The translations under genes and the position numbers were made by a program. The notes below the pieces were generated by a model. That model searched no databases. It was not told where the DNA came from and saw only the letters and a program-made list of their open reading frames with translations. Positions 7,043-14,435 of a stretch of 16,402 nucleotides of DNA are shown here, piece by piece (the first letter of the stretch is position 1; the number at the start of each line of letters is the position of its first letter). Location: contig CADBXH010000064.1 in the NCBI GenBank assembly GCA_902798605.1, positions 1 to 16,402 on the forward strand. The letters run 5' to 3'. Origin of the DNA: an uncultured Ruminococcus sp. (GTDB lineage: Bacteria > Bacillota_A > Clostridia > Oscillospirales > Acutalibacteraceae).

Positions 7043-9838
7043 ATAAGTTTTACCAAAAAACTCACAAGCGTGATTCTTGCGGTATGTATGGTCGTATCTA
7101 TCCTTACCGTGGCAATTGTTCCCGCTGCCGCGTAGACTACTTACGAAACATACGCGCAGGAAAATGTCCGGGGCAGTAATATCCTTCACTGCTTTAACTG
7201 GTCGTACAACCAAATCAAAGCAAACCTTGCCGATATTGCAAAGGCAGGCTATACGGCGGTACAGACCTCGCCTGTCCAAAGCCCGAAGGACTACAATTCG
7301 AGCTGGACAGACACACCGAACCAGTGGTGGAAGCTGTACCAGCCCCTCGGTTTTTCCGTTTCAAACAGTTCTTGACTCGGCACAAAGACTGAGCTTACGT
7401 CGCTGTGTACAGAGGCGGAAAAATACAACATCAAGGTAGTTGTTGATATCGTAGCTAACCACCTCGCGAACAACGGTATCGACGGCGGCACATACAGCTA
7501 CATCAACAGCGGCATTGAGAGCGATCTCAAAAACGCGAATTATTATCACACGAACAATACCCGCGTAAACGACGACAACAGGTACAACATTACGCAGTAC
7601 CATCTCGGTATGCCTGATCTGAACACAGGCAACAGCTATGTTCAGCAAAGGGCTCTCGGTCTGCTCGAGGAATGTATCGACTGCGGTGTTGACGGCTTCC
7701 GTTTTGACGCTGCAAAGCACATAGAAGTCCCGAACGATCCGTCAAACTGCAGAAGCAACTTCTGGCCGACCGTTATAAACGGCGCGACAGATTATGCTGA
7801 GCAAAACGGCAAAGAAGTTCCGTTCTATTACGGCGAGATCCTCGGCGGAGCGGGTACTGATATTTCAAATTACACCCAATATATGGCGGGCACCGATAAC
7901 TACACGGGCGACCTCGCGCTTGATAAGGCTTACTGGGCATACGCTCCCGATTTAGCCGACGGCACATATCACAAGGGCGCGTCGGCTTCCGACAGCGTGC
8001 TTTGGGTAGAGTCGCACGATACCTATATGGGTGAATCCGGTTCCGCGTGGACAAAAAATACAAGCAGCGTTAAGAGTAATATTATCAACAGAGCATGGGC
8101 GATAGTAGGCGCGAGAGCCGAGTCTACCGCTTTGTTCTTCGCGCGTCCGAACTCCACAATGGGTTACGCCAGCACCGACGGAAACTGGAAGTCAAAGGCG
8201 GTTTCCGAGGTCAACAAGTTCAAGAGCCACTTTGACGGCACAAACGAGTATCTATCGTCCTCGGGCGACAAGGTCGCTTACATCGAGCGCGGCACAAAGG
8301 GCGTTGTTATCTCCAAGCTTGACGGCGGCGGACAGGTCAGCCTTACCGCTCACCAGATGGAGGACGGCACATATACCGATTATGTAACAGGCGGCACATT
8401 TACCGTATCGAACGGCGTGATCAGCGGTAATGTTGACTCCCAGGGCGTTGCGGTAGTTTATAACGCCGACCAGAGCGCCGGCAATTATATCGAAGCCGAC
8501 ACTCTGTATCTCGATCCCGGTATAAGCTCATGGAAGCAGAGTAACCAGCGCTACGCTATGTATGTCTTTAATAACTCCTCATCTCAGTGGGTAAGTATGA
8601 CTGACAGCAACAGCGACGGCATATATGAAGCAGCTGTTCCCTCAGGCAACTGGACAGGCGTTATCTTCTGCACGATGAACGCTTCCAACCAAACAAACAG
8701 CTGGAGCAATAAAACAAATCAAACGGTCGACCTTTTCCCGACAGACGATAATGATCTCTTTACCGTAACGGGAGCGGATTCCGGTGACGGTTCAAAGTTT
8801 AACGGCACGTGGAGCGTTTACAGTTCTCAGCAGACAACTACCGCGCCCGCGACTCAGCCGACAACGGAACCGGCAACAGAGCCTACAACAGAGCTTGTAA
8901 CTCAGCCGACGACCGAGCCTTCTTCAGATACATATACCGTTTACGCGGTTGACAATGCTAACTGGAACAGCAATACAATGAATGTACACTACTGGGGAGA
9001 CGGAGAAACATCCTGGCCCGGTACTGCAATGACTCAGTATTCCGGCAATAAGGTATTTAAATTCGACGTTCCCAAAAATGTTTCAGGTATCATATTTAAT
9101 GTTGATAACGGTTCAAAACAGACCGTTAATATAGAATCAGGTATCACAGACGGCGCTGTTTTTGTGATCAGCACTGAAAAAAGCGGCAACAATTATAAAG
9201 TATCACTTGCTCCGACCTACTATCTTGTAGGTTCGATGAACGGCTGGAGCAATAATGACGATTACGCTTTTTCTATAACGAACGCGGACGCAGGCGCATA
9301 TGAATACAAGCTGTCAGGCGTTCAACTGAGCGCAAACACACAGATAAAGGTTCACAGCAGCAGTGACACATGGTACCCGGGCGGCTCCGATAATAACTAC
9401 ACTGTTTCGGCAGACGGAACATATGATATATACTTCCGCCCCAACGGCGACGGCAATGAGGATTGGCACGAGAATTATTTCTATGCAGTAAACGTCACTC
9501 CTTACACGGTCACTTGGGTAGACGGCGACGGCAATACGCTGAAGACCGATACCGTTATCCACGGTGATACTCCCGAATACAGCGGCGAGACTCCTTTAAA
9601 GACCGCCACTGCTCAGTACACCTACGCATTCAACAACACATGGTCGCCCGCGATCACTCCTGCGACCGGCAATGTTACATATGAGGCTCAGTTTGACGCG
9701 AACATCAACACCTACACGGTAACATGGGTAAACTATGACGACTCTGTGCTTGAGCCGATTCAGCTTATATGCACTTCACTATCCCAAAGAACGGCACACC
9801 CGGCATACAGGACGTATATGTCAGGGACGCTGAGATAA
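7043..9838 (+). pseudogene. Secreted GH13 alpha-amylase with starch-binding modules, inactivated
   Basis: Encodes, in one frame, a signal peptide (hydrophobic core ending AIVPAAA), a GH13 catalytic domain close to the Bacillus subtilis AmyE type (subfamily 28), two CBM26-like starch-binding modules separated by a Thr/Pro linker rich in TTEP, a further SusE/F-like beta-sandwich, and InlB-type TYTVTW repeats. The GH13 residues are all kept: DIVANH (7445-7462), the nucleophile Asp (7706-7708), the acid/base Glu (7835-7837) and the HD pair (8015-8020). It is broken by ATA where the start codon should be (7043-7045, eight bases after AAAGGAG), TAG at 7133-7135 just after the signal peptide, TGA at 7373-7375, and an out-of-frame junction near 9752. 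An in-frame GTG at 7034 exists but overlaps the ribosome binding site. The open part from 7610 onward could still be miscalled as an intact gene. Confidence 0.88.
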
Positions 9839-10518
9839 AGAGAGTAGGCGGTAAGGATTATTACTGCTTCACCTGCAACGTAGCCGCTAAGGAGATAGAA
9901 TCGAACATCACTGCACAGCTTATCAATGGTGACGAGAGCAGCTTGCTCTACACCTACTCAGTCAAGCAGTACGCTGATTACCTGATTGCTCATCAGGATG
10001 ACAGCCCGACCTTCAAGAAAGCTGTTCCGCTTGTTCAGGCGATGATGGTTTACGGCGAAAACGCAAGGTACTACTTCGATAAGACGGACGAAAAACCCGA
10101 TGACATCGAGGTTGAGATCCCCGAGTACGGCAGAAATATCTACGATCTGCCCGAGGGAGTTACCTTTGCCGGCGCGACGCTCTCGCTTAAATCAGAGACA
10201 ACGCTCTCGATCTACTTCAACAGCGAGACCGAGCCCACTCTGACCTGCGAGAACGAGGGTTATACCTGCGAAACCAAGCAGACAGGCGCTAATGAGTATG
10301 TTATACGCATCCGCGGCATAGCGGCGTATGATTTGGACAAGGTGTTCACGGTCGATGTCAACGGCCATCAGGCAGTTGATTACAGTCCGATGACATACTG
10401 CTACAAGTCTCAGAACAGCAATGACGTCAAGCTTGCAAATACAGTCAAGGCGCTGTATAAGTATATGCTTGCCGCTAAGGAGTATTTTGACGAGCCCGAA
10501 AACGGAGGTGGAAATTAA
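9754..10518 (+). pseudogene. C-terminal module of the amylase, out of frame
   Basis: This frame opens after a TGA at 9751-9753 and runs to the TAA at 10516-10518. The first plausible ATG at 9769 has no good ribosome binding site. The 250-residue translation has the pattern TYSVKQYADYLI, then VPLVQAMMVYGENARYYF, a beta-rich part, then VKALYKYMLAAKEYFD. I recognise this as a C-terminal module seen on many large secreted Ruminococcus and clostridial proteins; I know no established name or function. It lacks a signal peptide of its own and sits in the -1 frame relative to the amylase, so it is best read as the amylase C-terminus cut off by an indel or internal deletion. Its stop codon overlaps the next start codon (TAATG). 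Confidence 0.78.
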
Positions 10519-10622
10519 TGAAAGATTTATATGAACGCACCGACCTCGAGATAATCAAATTCAAATACGACGACGTCATCACCACAAGTAATGAGGAAGA
10601 CGAAGTCAGCAGAACTGATTAA
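10518..10622 (+). CDS. Short acidic peptide with a DVITTS motif, unrecognised
   Basis: A 34-residue ORF beginning MKDLYERTDLEIIKF and ending in an acidic tail (NEEDEVSRTD), with DVITTS at 19-24. The ribosome binding site GGAGG is strong (10504-10508), and the ATG shares one base with the upstream TAA, implying translational coupling. It has no signal peptide or membrane segment. From memory, short clostridial proteins of the form 'aromatic, E-L-E-I-I-x-F, then DVITTS' are common and often sit beside secreted-protein or PqqD/protease genes; I cannot verify this here. The N-terminal half could be a recognition (leader) segment for the PqqD-like protein encoded downstream. That role is inference. 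A strong hairpin follows ten bases after the stop. Confidence 0.72.
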   Translation: MKDLYERTDLEIIKFKYDDVITTSNEEDEVSRTD

Positions 10623-10631
10623 ACCAAAAAA

Positions 10632-10662
10632 CACTCAGACCCGTTTTTCGCGGGTCTGAGTG
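10632..10662 (+). repeat. Perfect 12-bp intercistronic hairpin, copy 1
   Basis: CACTCAGACCCG (10632-10643) and CGGGTCTGAGTG (10651-10662) pair perfectly around a seven-base loop. No U tract follows; the next sequence is GAGAAGAAG, usable as the dockerin ribosome binding site. It may slow RNA decay, set relative expression or act as a weak terminator. A related hairpin follows the dockerin gene. Confidence 0.8.
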
Positions 10663-10674
10663 AGAAGAAGTGAT

Positions 10675-11006
10675 ATGATGAAGATTTTATTAAAAACTGT
10701 TTGTATAATTACGATTTGCTTGCGTTTAGTGTCTCTGCGGAGCAAAAGAAATATATCCGTGGTGATTCGGACGGAGACGGAAGCGTAGGTATTTATGACG
10801 TAACGCTTATCCAAAGGGTGGTCGCCGGCATCGAGCCCGACCCCGACGGTATGATAACCAAGAGGGGAGACGTTAATAAAAACGGAATGGACATAAACGA
10901 TGCCGTTAATATCCAAAAGTATCTTGCGCAGTTCAACAATGTTCTCGGTATCGGAAATACCGTGACCGACGGAGGAAACTGGGATCTGCCGTTTGTATCC
11001 GATTAA
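10675..11006 (+). pseudogene. Free-standing dockerin-like secreted protein, frameshifted
   Basis: The start ATG-ATG at 10675-10680 opens a good signal peptide (MMKILLKTVCIITI) but in the wrong frame for the rest. One missing T in the TTT run at 10715-10717 separates it from LLAFSVSAEQKK and a type I dockerin with two calcium-loop repeats: GDSDGDGSVGIYDVTLIQRV and GDVNKNGMDINDAVNIQKYL. With the T restored the product would be about 110 residues: signal peptide cleaved after VSA, a dockerin, then a short tail. Dockerins attach proteins to cohesin scaffolds, but here no enzyme is fused to it. A TTG at 10701 in the downstream frame could start a shorter product without a proper signal peptide. 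A base-calling error in the T run is an equal possibility. Confidence 0.75.
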
Positions 11007-11021
11007 GTAAAAACTAACAAA

Positions 11022-11055
11022 CCACTCAAGCCTGTATTCTTGCGGGCTTGAGTGG
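11022..11055 (+). repeat. Intercistronic hairpin, copy 2
   Basis: CCACTCAAGCC (11022-11032) pairs with GGCTTGAGTGG (11045-11055), extended by a G-U and a G-C pair inside. It shares the outer CACTCA...TGAGTG, a C-rich 5' arm and the G-rich CGGG 3' arm with the hairpin before the dockerin gene. No U tract follows. It ends nine bases before the GAGGAAA ribosome binding site of the PqqD-like gene. Confidence 0.78.
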
Positions 11056-11075
11056 ATAATGCTGAGGAAAATGAT

Positions 11076-11336
11076 ATGAAACTGAATTCTAATTTTATTA
11101 AGCATACGATAGACGACCAGACCGTTGTTGTACCGACCGCGGGCGCGGATTTTCACGGGCTTGTTCAGGGCAACAAGAGCGTAGAGGTCATCCTTGAATG
11201 TCTCGAAAACGACACGACCGAGGAAGAGATCACCGAGGAGCTCGCCAAGCGTTTCAGCGGCGACAAAGAACTGATGCGCGCCGACGTGCACGATGTTGTC
11301 ACAAAGCTGAAAGGGATCGGCGCGATAGATGACTAA
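11076..11336 (+). CDS. PqqD-like peptide-binding protein
   Basis: An 86-residue protein with the PqqD fold pattern: an N-terminal beta hairpin (MKLNSNFIKHTIDDQTVVV), an FHGLVQGNKSVEVILECL segment, a TTEEEITEELAKRF helix and the ending HDVVTKLKGIGAIDD. PqqD-type domains are RiPP recognition elements that bind leader peptides and present them to modifying enzymes. The ATG at 11076 follows GAGGAAA; a GTG at 11052 is in frame but lies inside the hairpin stem and is rejected. Its end overlaps the signal-peptidase gene by eight bases, so the two are coupled. No radical SAM, asparagine synthetase or other modifying enzyme is visible nearby. Confidence 0.85.
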   Translation: MKLNSNFIKHTIDDQTVVVPTAGADFHGLVQGNKSVEVILECLENDTTEEEITEELAKRFSGDKELMRADVHDVVTKLKGIGAIDD

Positions 11337-11757
11337 AAAGTTTGAGGATATTATCTCAGAGCAAGGAAGGCTTGTTTATACGAACGTGGGCGACAGTATG
11401 TACCCGTTCATAAAACCACGCGACCTGCTGGTGATAGAAAAGATAAGCGCTCCGCTCAAAAAGTACGATGTTCCGCTTTATAAGCGCGACTCGGGGCAGT
11501 ATGTCCTGCATCGCATCGTCAAGATAAAAAACGGGGAATACTATATCTGCGGAGATAACCGTTTCTATATAGAACAGGGAGTAGAGGACAGGCATATTAT
11601 CGGCTTGCTCACAGAGATAGTGCGTGACGGCGAAACGATTTCGGTCTACTCTTCAAAGTACCGTTTATACAAATTGTTTTTACCGCTAAGAAGATTTATA
11701 ATTCGATTTAAGAATATTATCAGAAGAATAATCAGAAAAATCAAAAGGAAAAAATAA
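11329..11757 (+). CDS. S24/S26-family signal peptidase-like protease
   Basis: A 142-residue protein with the catalytic serine block VGDSMYPFIKPRD (S23), then VLHRIV with H61 in the place where bacterial type I signal peptidases have lysine, and YYICGDNRF (72-79). The Ser-His arrangement is that of SipW/ER-type signal peptidases and related S24/S26 proteins. There is no N-terminal membrane anchor; instead the C-terminus (about 117-142) alternates hydrophobic and Arg/Lys residues and could lie on the membrane. Translational coupling to the PqqD-like gene suggests it processes a peptide handled by that protein. The substrate is unknown; the nearby 34-residue peptide and the dockerin protein are the obvious candidates. 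Confidence 0.85.
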   Translation: MTKKFEDIISEQGRLVYTNVGDSMYPFIKPRDLLVIEKISAPLKKYDVPLYKRDSGQYVLHRIVKIKNGEYYICGDNRFYIEQGVEDRHIIGLLTEIVRDGETISVYSSKYRLYKLFLPLRRFIIRFKNIIRRIIRKIKRKK

Positions 11758-11794
11758 AAGTTCGGTTTACTCAAAAAGAGCGTAACCGAACTTT
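11757..11794. terminator. Bidirectional terminator between convergent genes
   Basis: AAAGTTCGGTT (11757-11767) pairs with AACCGAACTTT (11784-11794), and TAC/GTA-type pairing extends it inward. The minus-strand side is followed by a U-rich run, the plus side by a weaker TTATTATTAT. It separates the plus-strand peptidase gene from the minus-strand DUF1846 gene. Confidence 0.75.
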
Positions 11795-11833
11795 ATTATT
11801 ATGTATTAATATTTGTTTTGACTGACTGCGGCA

Positions 11834-13315
11834 TCACTTTCTGAAAAGCCTGTCTGTTTCGTATTCGGGCTCCGTGGTCATCCTGATACCGAGCTTTTTA
11901 AGGGTGCGCGTGTCGGTCTCGGAGAGGATGACGGTCGCGTGAGCATCGGTGTCGCGCAGCTTATGTATCTGATCCATAGCGAGCTTCGCCGTGGGGTTCG
12001 TCACCGCCGACATCGAGAGCGCGATCAATATTTCGTCCGTATGGAGCCGCGGGTTAACCGAACCGAAGTGGTGGACCTTCAGTCTCTGTATAGGCTCGAT
12101 AACCGCGGGGTCGATGATATCGACCTTGTCGGGTATCTCCGCAAGGGTTTTGAGCGCGTTGAGCAGCATTGCCGAGCAAGCGCCCAAAAGGTTCGTGGTT
12201 TTGCCTGTGATGATCTGACCGTCCGCAAGCTCTATTGCCGCGGCGGGATGGCTTGTTTCATTGGCTTTTTCAAGCGCAGAGGCAACAACAGGTCTGTCAG
12301 AGGTCGTCAGCTTGTTCTGCTTCATCAAAAGCCCGATCTTATACGCCTCGTCGGAATTTCCGACGCCAATTTTATTGTTGGAAAGCGCTTGATAGTAACG
12401 CCTGATTATTTCCTGATTGGCGGCGGCGCACACAGCCTCATCGTCAATAATGCAGTTGCCCGCCATATTAACGCCCATATCCGTCGGGGATTTGTACGGT
12501 GACTCGCCCAAAATCAGCTCAAACATCGTGTTGAGCACGGGGAATATCTCGATATCTCTGTTGTAATTAACTGTTGTCTTGCCGTAAGCCTCAAGGTGGA
12601 ACGGGTCGATCATATTTACATCGTTAAGGTCGGCGGTAGCAGCCTCGTACGCGACATTGACGGGATGCTTGAGCGGAAGATTCCAGATAGGGAAGGTCTC
12701 AAACTTTGCGTAACCCGCCTGAACGCCGTGCTTGTGCTCGTGATACAGCTGAGAAAGACAAACCGCCATCTTGCCCGAGCCCGGACCCGGCGCGGTGATA
12801 ACGACCAGCTTGCGCGAGGTCTCGACATAATCGTTCTTGCCGTAACCGTTGTCGCTCACGATAAGCTCAACATCGGTCGGGTAGTTGGGAATAGAGTAGT
12901 GGTGATATACCTTGATACCGTTTTCAACAAGCTTTTTTTCAAACTTAACGGCAGTCGGCTGCTCGGCGTAGCGGGTCAGCACGACCGACTCAAGCATCAA
13001 GCCTCTGTTCTTGAAAATGTCGATCAGCCTCAAAACATCGAGGTCGTATGTGATCCCGAGGTCGCCTCTGACCTTGTTTTTCTCGATATCGTCGGCGTTG
13101 ATGACTACAACGATCTCCGCGTCGTCCTTTAGCTGCATAAGCATTTGAAGCTTAGAGTCGGGCTTGAACCCCGGCAAAACTCGCGAGGCGTGGAAGTCGT
13201 CAAACAACTTTCCGCCGAATTCCAGATACAGCTTTCCGCCGAACTGCTTTATCCTGTCGCGGATATGCTGCGACTGCATCTCAAGGTATTTATCGTTATC
13301 AAATCCGATTTTCAT
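11834..13315 (-). CDS. UPF0371/DUF1846 family protein
   Basis: A 493-residue soluble protein matching the length and sequence style of the UPF0371/DUF1846 family. It starts MKIGFDNDKYLEMQS at an ATG (13313-13315) preceded by GGAGGA; an upstream ATG at 13348 would add 11 residues without a ribosome binding site. Features are a Rossmann-like N-terminal half (AEIVVVINADDIEKNK at 66-81), a glycine-rich phosphate-binding-type loop APGPGSGK (175-182), and conserved VNMAGN and SDRPVV segments. Structures of family members are known but no function is established to my knowledge; nucleotide binding is only suggested by the loop. It is transcribed alone, ending at the shared terminator. Confidence 0.88.
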   Translation of the reverse strand: MKIGFDNDKYLEMQSQHIRDRIKQFGGKLYLEFGGKLFDDFHASRVLPGFKPDSKLQMLMQLKDDAEIVVVINADDIEKNKVRGDLGITYDLDVLRLIDIFKNRGLMLESVVLTRYAEQPTAVKFEKKLVENGIKVYHHYSIPNYPTDVELIVSDNGYGKNDYVETSRKLVVITAPGPGSGKMAVCLSQLYHEHKHGVQAGYAKFETFPIWNLPLKHPVNVAYEAATADLNDVNMIDPFHLEAYGKTTVNYNRDIEIFPVLNTMFELILGESPYKSPTDMGVNMAGNCIIDDEAVCAAANQEIIRRYYQALSNNKIGVGNSDEAYKIGLLMKQNKLTTSDRPVVASALEKANETSHPAAAIELADGQIITGKTTNLLGACSAMLLNALKTLAEIPDKVDIIDPAVIEPIQRLKVHHFGSVNPRLHTDEILIALSMSAVTNPTAKLAMDQIHKLRDTDAHATVILSETDTRTLKKLGIRMTTEPEYETDRLFRK

Positions 13316-13445
13316 ATTAATCCTCCGATTTAACCAAATCATTTCCAATATACCTTTTTAACAGATTACATTATATAATAAAATAACCCCGTTATTTTTC
13401 GGAATAATAAAATAACAATTTTTTAATCTCCTGATTTATATTTGA

Positions 13446-13474
13446 TTGACTTAAATATTTTTATATTATATAAT
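13446..13474 (+). promoter_or_regulatory. Promoter of the zeta-toxin-like gene
   Basis: TTGACT (13446-13451) and TATAAT (13469-13474), 17 bases apart, give a near-consensus sigma-A promoter. Transcription would start near 13481, about 24 bases before the ATG. Confidence 0.85.
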
Positions 13475-13504
13475 TACAGTAGTACATTTATTTAGGAGCC
13501 TATT

Positions 13505-14062
13505 ATGAAAGAGCTGATTATTATAGCCGGAGTTAACGGCACGGGAAAATCAAGCTTCAGGGGAGTGCTTGAAGGTCAGGGAGTACCTATGGGTCATATA
13601 GTTGACCCTGATGTAATTGCCAAGAATAACAGTTTTAATGATATTGCCGCCGGAAAGCAGGCTGTAAAGGAGATTGACGGCTGTATTGAACGCGGGGAAT
13701 CCGTTACGCAGGAAACCACACTGTCCGGTCATAGAATTAAAAGAACAGTTGTAAAGGCAAAAGAAAAAGGATATAAAATCACGCTGTATTACATCGGCTT
13801 GAATACAAAATACGAGAGTATTTTCAGAATTGAAAACCGTGTAAAAAAAGGCGGTCATTATATTAACCCCGAAGATGTTGAACGCCGTTTTAATAAACGC
13901 TTTGACGATCTAAAAAAGGTTTTGCCGTACTGCGATAAAGTTGTTTTTTATGATAACGAAAATGGATTTGTAAAGGTAGCGGAGATAATAAACGGAAATT
14001 TCAAATACACAAACGGCTACAGACCGGAGTGGATTGTTGAGTTTGGGGAAAGTTGTTTGTAA
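13505..14062 (+). CDS. Zeta-toxin-like P-loop kinase/ATPase
   Basis: A 185-residue protein with Walker A GVNGTGKSS (9-17), the DPDVIA segment (34-39), ETTLSGHR (70-77), and an R-rich lid with RVKKGGH (112-118) followed by VERRF (125-129). This is the COG4185 group of small P-loop proteins related to zeta toxins, which phosphorylate UDP-sugars needed for the cell wall. It has its own promoter, ribosome binding site AGGAG and terminator, so it is a single-gene unit. No epsilon-type or other antitoxin ORF lies on either side, so a classical toxin-antitoxin role is uncertain. A housekeeping small-molecule kinase is the alternative. Confidence 0.85.
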   Translation: MKELIIIAGVNGTGKSSFRGVLEGQGVPMGHIVDPDVIAKNNSFNDIAAGKQAVKEIDGCIERGESVTQETTLSGHRIKRTVVKAKEKGYKITLYYIGLNTKYESIFRIENRVKKGGHYINPEDVERRFNKRFDDLKKVLPYCDKVVFYDNENGFVKVAEIINGNFKYTNGYRPEWIVEFGESCL

Positions 14063-14085
14063 AAATCTATAGTAGAAATCTTTTG

Positions 14086-14116
14086 AAAGCACGTTTTTTG
14101 AACGTGCTTTTCTTTT
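14086..14116 (+). terminator. Intrinsic terminator of the zeta-like gene
   Basis: AAAGCACGTT (14086-14095) pairs perfectly with AACGTGCTTT (14101-14110), with a five-base loop and a T-rich tail TCTTTT. Confidence 0.9.
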
Positions 14117-14137
14117 GTTGATTTTAAAATTAATGTG

Positions 14138-14166
14138 TTGCAAAAAATTTATTAATATGGTATATT
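14138..14166 (+). promoter_or_regulatory. Promoter of the structured RNA
   Basis: TTGCAA (14138-14143) and TATATT (14161-14166) are separated by 17 bases. The expected start, near 14173, coincides with the first base before the long closing stem. Confidence 0.7.
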
Positions 14167-14172
14167 ATAAGT

Positions 14173-14361
14173 GCCAACAATTAGTCAATTAAATAGAAGT
14201 GCAAAACTTGGTTGTTTAGCAAGAATATATTTGCTCCCTCTTTTCAATTTTTTATGATGAGAGTGTTTTTTACTTATGTAAAAAATACAGCTCTATCTAT
14301 TAGAACACCTTATCATTAAATTGAGATTTGGGTTTGTACTAATATTGACTGATTGTTTGGC
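14173..14361 (+). ncRNA. Structured noncoding RNA, 6S-like
   Basis: This stretch has no plausible ORF but folds end to end. CCAACAATTAGTCAAT (14174-14189) pairs with ATTGACTGATTGTTTGG (14344-14360): 16 bp with one G-U and one bulged T. Inside is a large open region with a small AGCAA/TTGCT hairpin (14218-14235). Then CCC/GGG (14236-14238 with 14330-14332) and CAATTT/AAATTG (14245-14250 with 14318-14323) pair. The tip is a TTTTTTAC/GTAAAAAA hairpin (14266-14285) resting on a GAGAG/CTCTATC-type stem (14256-14297). A closing stem, a central bubble, a terminal stem and a length near 190 nt fit 6S RNA, which binds RNA polymerase. It could instead be a leader controlling the small gene downstream. 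Confidence 0.6.
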
Positions 14362-14385
14362 GACGATTCGGAGCTTGTGTTTTTT

Positions 14386-14417
14386 GACGTACAGTCTTCG
14401 GATTGTACGTCTTTTTT
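14386..14417 (+). terminator. Strong terminator after the structured RNA
   Basis: GACGTACAGTC (14386-14396) and GATTGTACGTC (14401-14411) pair over 11 bp with one G-U pair, a stable TTCG loop and six T residues (14412-14417). It ends the RNA transcript but sits only seven bases before the ribosome binding site GGAGGAG (14425-14430) of the next gene, so it may also act as an attenuator. Confidence 0.9.
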
Positions 14418-14435
14418 ATTTTAGGAGGAGTATTT

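Noticed and set aside
7133..7375. TAG and TGA in the amylase read as amino acids (stop-codon recoding or another genetic code)
   Set aside because: dapB ends with TAG, and dapA and the antitoxin end with TGA, all at the expected family lengths, so both codons are stops in this genome. The start codon is also lost and a frame junction lies downstream, which fits decay.
8820..8930. Thr/Pro repeat coding region as a CRISPR or tandem repeat array
   Set aside because: The repetition is short, irregular and in frame, encoding a TTEP-type linker between starch-binding modules. No direct repeats with spacers of constant size are present anywhere in the window.
13381..13400. Short AAATAAC/GTTATTT hairpin between the DUF1846 and zeta-like genes as a terminator
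   Set aside because: The stem is only seven AT-rich pairs with a three-base loop and lies upstream of both divergent genes, where no terminator is needed.
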